NCBI GenBank assembly: GCA_016765375.1
Contig: JAESQB010000238.1
Location: 1-5,656 of the forward strand
Reading direction: 5' to 3'
DNA length: 5,656 bases
DNA from: Flavobacteriaceae bacterium
GTDB taxonomy: Bacteria > Bacteroidota > Bacteroidia > Flavobacteriales > Flavobacteriaceae
The notes beneath the pieces were generated by a model, which had not been told where the DNA came from, did not search any database, and was given only the letters and a program-made list of their open reading frames with translations. Positions 4,691 through 5,656 of this stretch are shown in pieces; the stretch's first letter is position 1; each line of letters starts with the position of its first letter. A program made the position numbers and the translations under genes.

Positions 4691-5605
4691 ATGAATTATA
4701 AATTCATTTTAATTTTAATTATTATGTGGTCTTGTGGTCAAGAGCCTACTCAAATCACTGATAATCCCGCAACTGCGGGACAGAAAACAGGACAGTATAT
4801 TACAATTTTAGGCATAGCACAAGACGGTGGTTATCCCCATATTAATAATTTTAATGAGTTTAAAGACATTGATGAAGGTTTAACTAAAAAAGAATTGGTG
4901 GTTTCCTTAGGCTTGATTGATCAAACCGAAAAGAAAAAATTTCTCTTCGAAGCCACCCCCGATATGCCCGAGCAACTCTATCTATTAGAAAAAGAATTAA
5001 AAACCGAAACCATAATAGATGGTGTTTTCCTAAGCCACGCACATATGGGGCATTATACGGGGCTTATGCACTTTGGGAGAGAAGCCATGGGCAGTCACGA
5101 TATTCCTGTATACGCCATGCCTAAAATGAAAACGTTTTTAAACAATAACGGCCCATGGTCACAATTGATAGCACTTAAAAATATTCAATTAAAAGAATTG
5201 CTTAATAATCAAGCTATCCAAGCTACTCCAAACTTAAAAGTCACCCCTTTTTTAGTACCACACCGCGATGAGTTTTCAGAAACAGTGGGTTATTATATTG
5301 AAGGGATACATAAAAAAGCCTTGTTTATTCCCGATATCAATAAGTGGACATTGTGGAAGAGATCAATAGTCGAAGAAGTAAAGAAAGTAGATTACGCCTT
5401 TATAGACGCTACTTTTTTTGCCGAGGGTGAAATACCGCGACCCATGGCCGAAGTACCACACCCCTTTATTGAAGAGACTATGGCTTTGTTTGGAAAGGAA
5501 ACAAAAAAAGTGAAATCAAAAATCATCTTTATTCATTTTAACCATTCCAATCCGGTATTAGACCCAAAATTCTCAAAACGAAAAGCCTTAGAAAATCTAT
5601 TTTGA
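4691..5605 (+). CDS. PqqB-like MBL-fold metallo-hydrolase, putative lipoprotein
   Basis: The 304-residue product starts with a short basic/hydrophobic segment (MNYKFILILIIMWSC). Cys15 could be lipidated, although M-W-S before the Cys is a poor lipobox; an envelope location is therefore probable but not certain. The metallo-beta-lactamase fold follows. ITILGIAQDGGYPH at 37-50 resembles the opening of PqqB. The metal motif is HAHMGH at 116-121, with Gly where HxHxDH has Asp. Further candidate ligands are H191 (VPHRDE), D215 (IPDIN), D239 (FIDAT) and H282/H285 (IHFNHSNP). The substrate is unknown and no other PQQ gene is present, so a role in PQQ synthesis should not be assumed. A 16-bp perfect hairpin repeat lies in the linker at residues 25-30. 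The protein stops about 20 residues after IHFNHSNP, which seems short for the family, just before a palindromic repeat. The start was chosen as the only ATG in front of the signal sequence. Confidence 0.85.
   Translation: MNYKFILILIIMWSCGQEPTQITDNPATAGQKTGQYITILGIAQDGGYPHINNFNEFKDIDEGLTKKELVVSLGLIDQTEKKKFLFEATPDMPEQLYLLEKELKTETIIDGVFLSHAHMGHYTGLMHFGREAMGSHDIPVYAMPKMKTFLNNNGPWSQLIALKNIQLKELLNNQAIQATPNLKVTPFLVPHRDEFSETVGYYIEGIHKKALFIPDINKWTLWKRSIVEEVKKVDYAFIDATFFAEGEIPRPMAEVPHPFIEETMALFGKETKKVKSKIIFIHFNHSNPVLDPKFSKRKALENLF
4765..4780. repeat. Perfect hairpin repeat inside the MBL-fold gene
   Basis: TCCCGCA (4765-4771) and TGCGGGA (4774-4780) pair perfectly around a two-base centre, a GC-rich island in AT-rich coding sequence. 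It encodes PATAG in the linker between the signal segment and the catalytic domain, where an insertion would be tolerated. Confidence 0.6.
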
Positions 5606-5623
5606 ATTGAAATTACTATGAAA

Positions 5624-5656
5624 AGACCTGACAGGTTTTTAAAACCTGTCAGGTCT
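5624..5656. repeat. Second copy of the ACCTGWCAGGT nested palindrome, at the window edge
   Basis: AGACCTGACAGGTTTT (5624-5639) and AAAACCTGTCAGGTCT (5641-5656) form a perfect 16-bp inverted repeat around one base. The core equals that at 138-173, but the A- and T-centred halves come in the opposite order. It starts 18 bases after the MBL-gene stop, so it could act as a terminator. It may continue beyond the window. Confidence 0.85.

Overview
The window looks like chromosomal DNA of a marine-type Flavobacteriaceae member (Bacteroidota). The signs are AT-rich intergenic DNA, no clear Shine-Dalgarno sites, a type IX secretion sorting tail at the left edge, a perfect Bacteroidota -7 box (TAnnTTTG) before prfA, a long type-2 PyrF, and many palindromic intergenic repeats. 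The genus cannot be told from this sequence.

Layout: 1-120 is the 3' end of a T9SS-sorted protein on +. It converges on a minus-strand DASS/SLC13 anion symporter (218-1702), with a nested palindrome (138-173) and a second hairpin (186-206) between them. 1703-2081 is a gene-free stretch holding a promoter and two inverted arrays of 7-bp units (1814-1841 and 1969-2017). Then follow on +: prfA (RF1, 2082-3157, broken by one missing base near 2687), a four-helix-bundle S23/IVP-type protein (3199-3552) and pyrF (3578-4393). 4394-4690 has no gene but holds a degenerate inverted-repeat element (4458-4636) with a GC-rich palindrome inside it. 4691-5605 encodes a PqqB-like metallo-beta-lactamase-fold putative lipoprotein. 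The window ends in a second copy of the first palindrome family (5624-5656).

How the genes relate: prfA (translation termination) and pyrF (last step of UMP synthesis) are ordinary housekeeping genes, often neighbours in Bacteroidota from general knowledge. The four-helix-bundle gene between them looks like a later insertion: it is AT-richer and is bounded by inverted heptamer repeats, the right-hand one ending 4 nt before the pyrF ATG. The transporter and the MBL protein have no evident functional link to them.

The points most worth following up are the intact four-helix-bundle gene inside inverted heptamer arrays with a gene-less look-alike pair about 1.3 kb upstream, the prfA frameshift, and the density of distinct palindromic repeats, one of which lies inside a coding region. 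No complete novel system with a demonstrable mechanism is visible.
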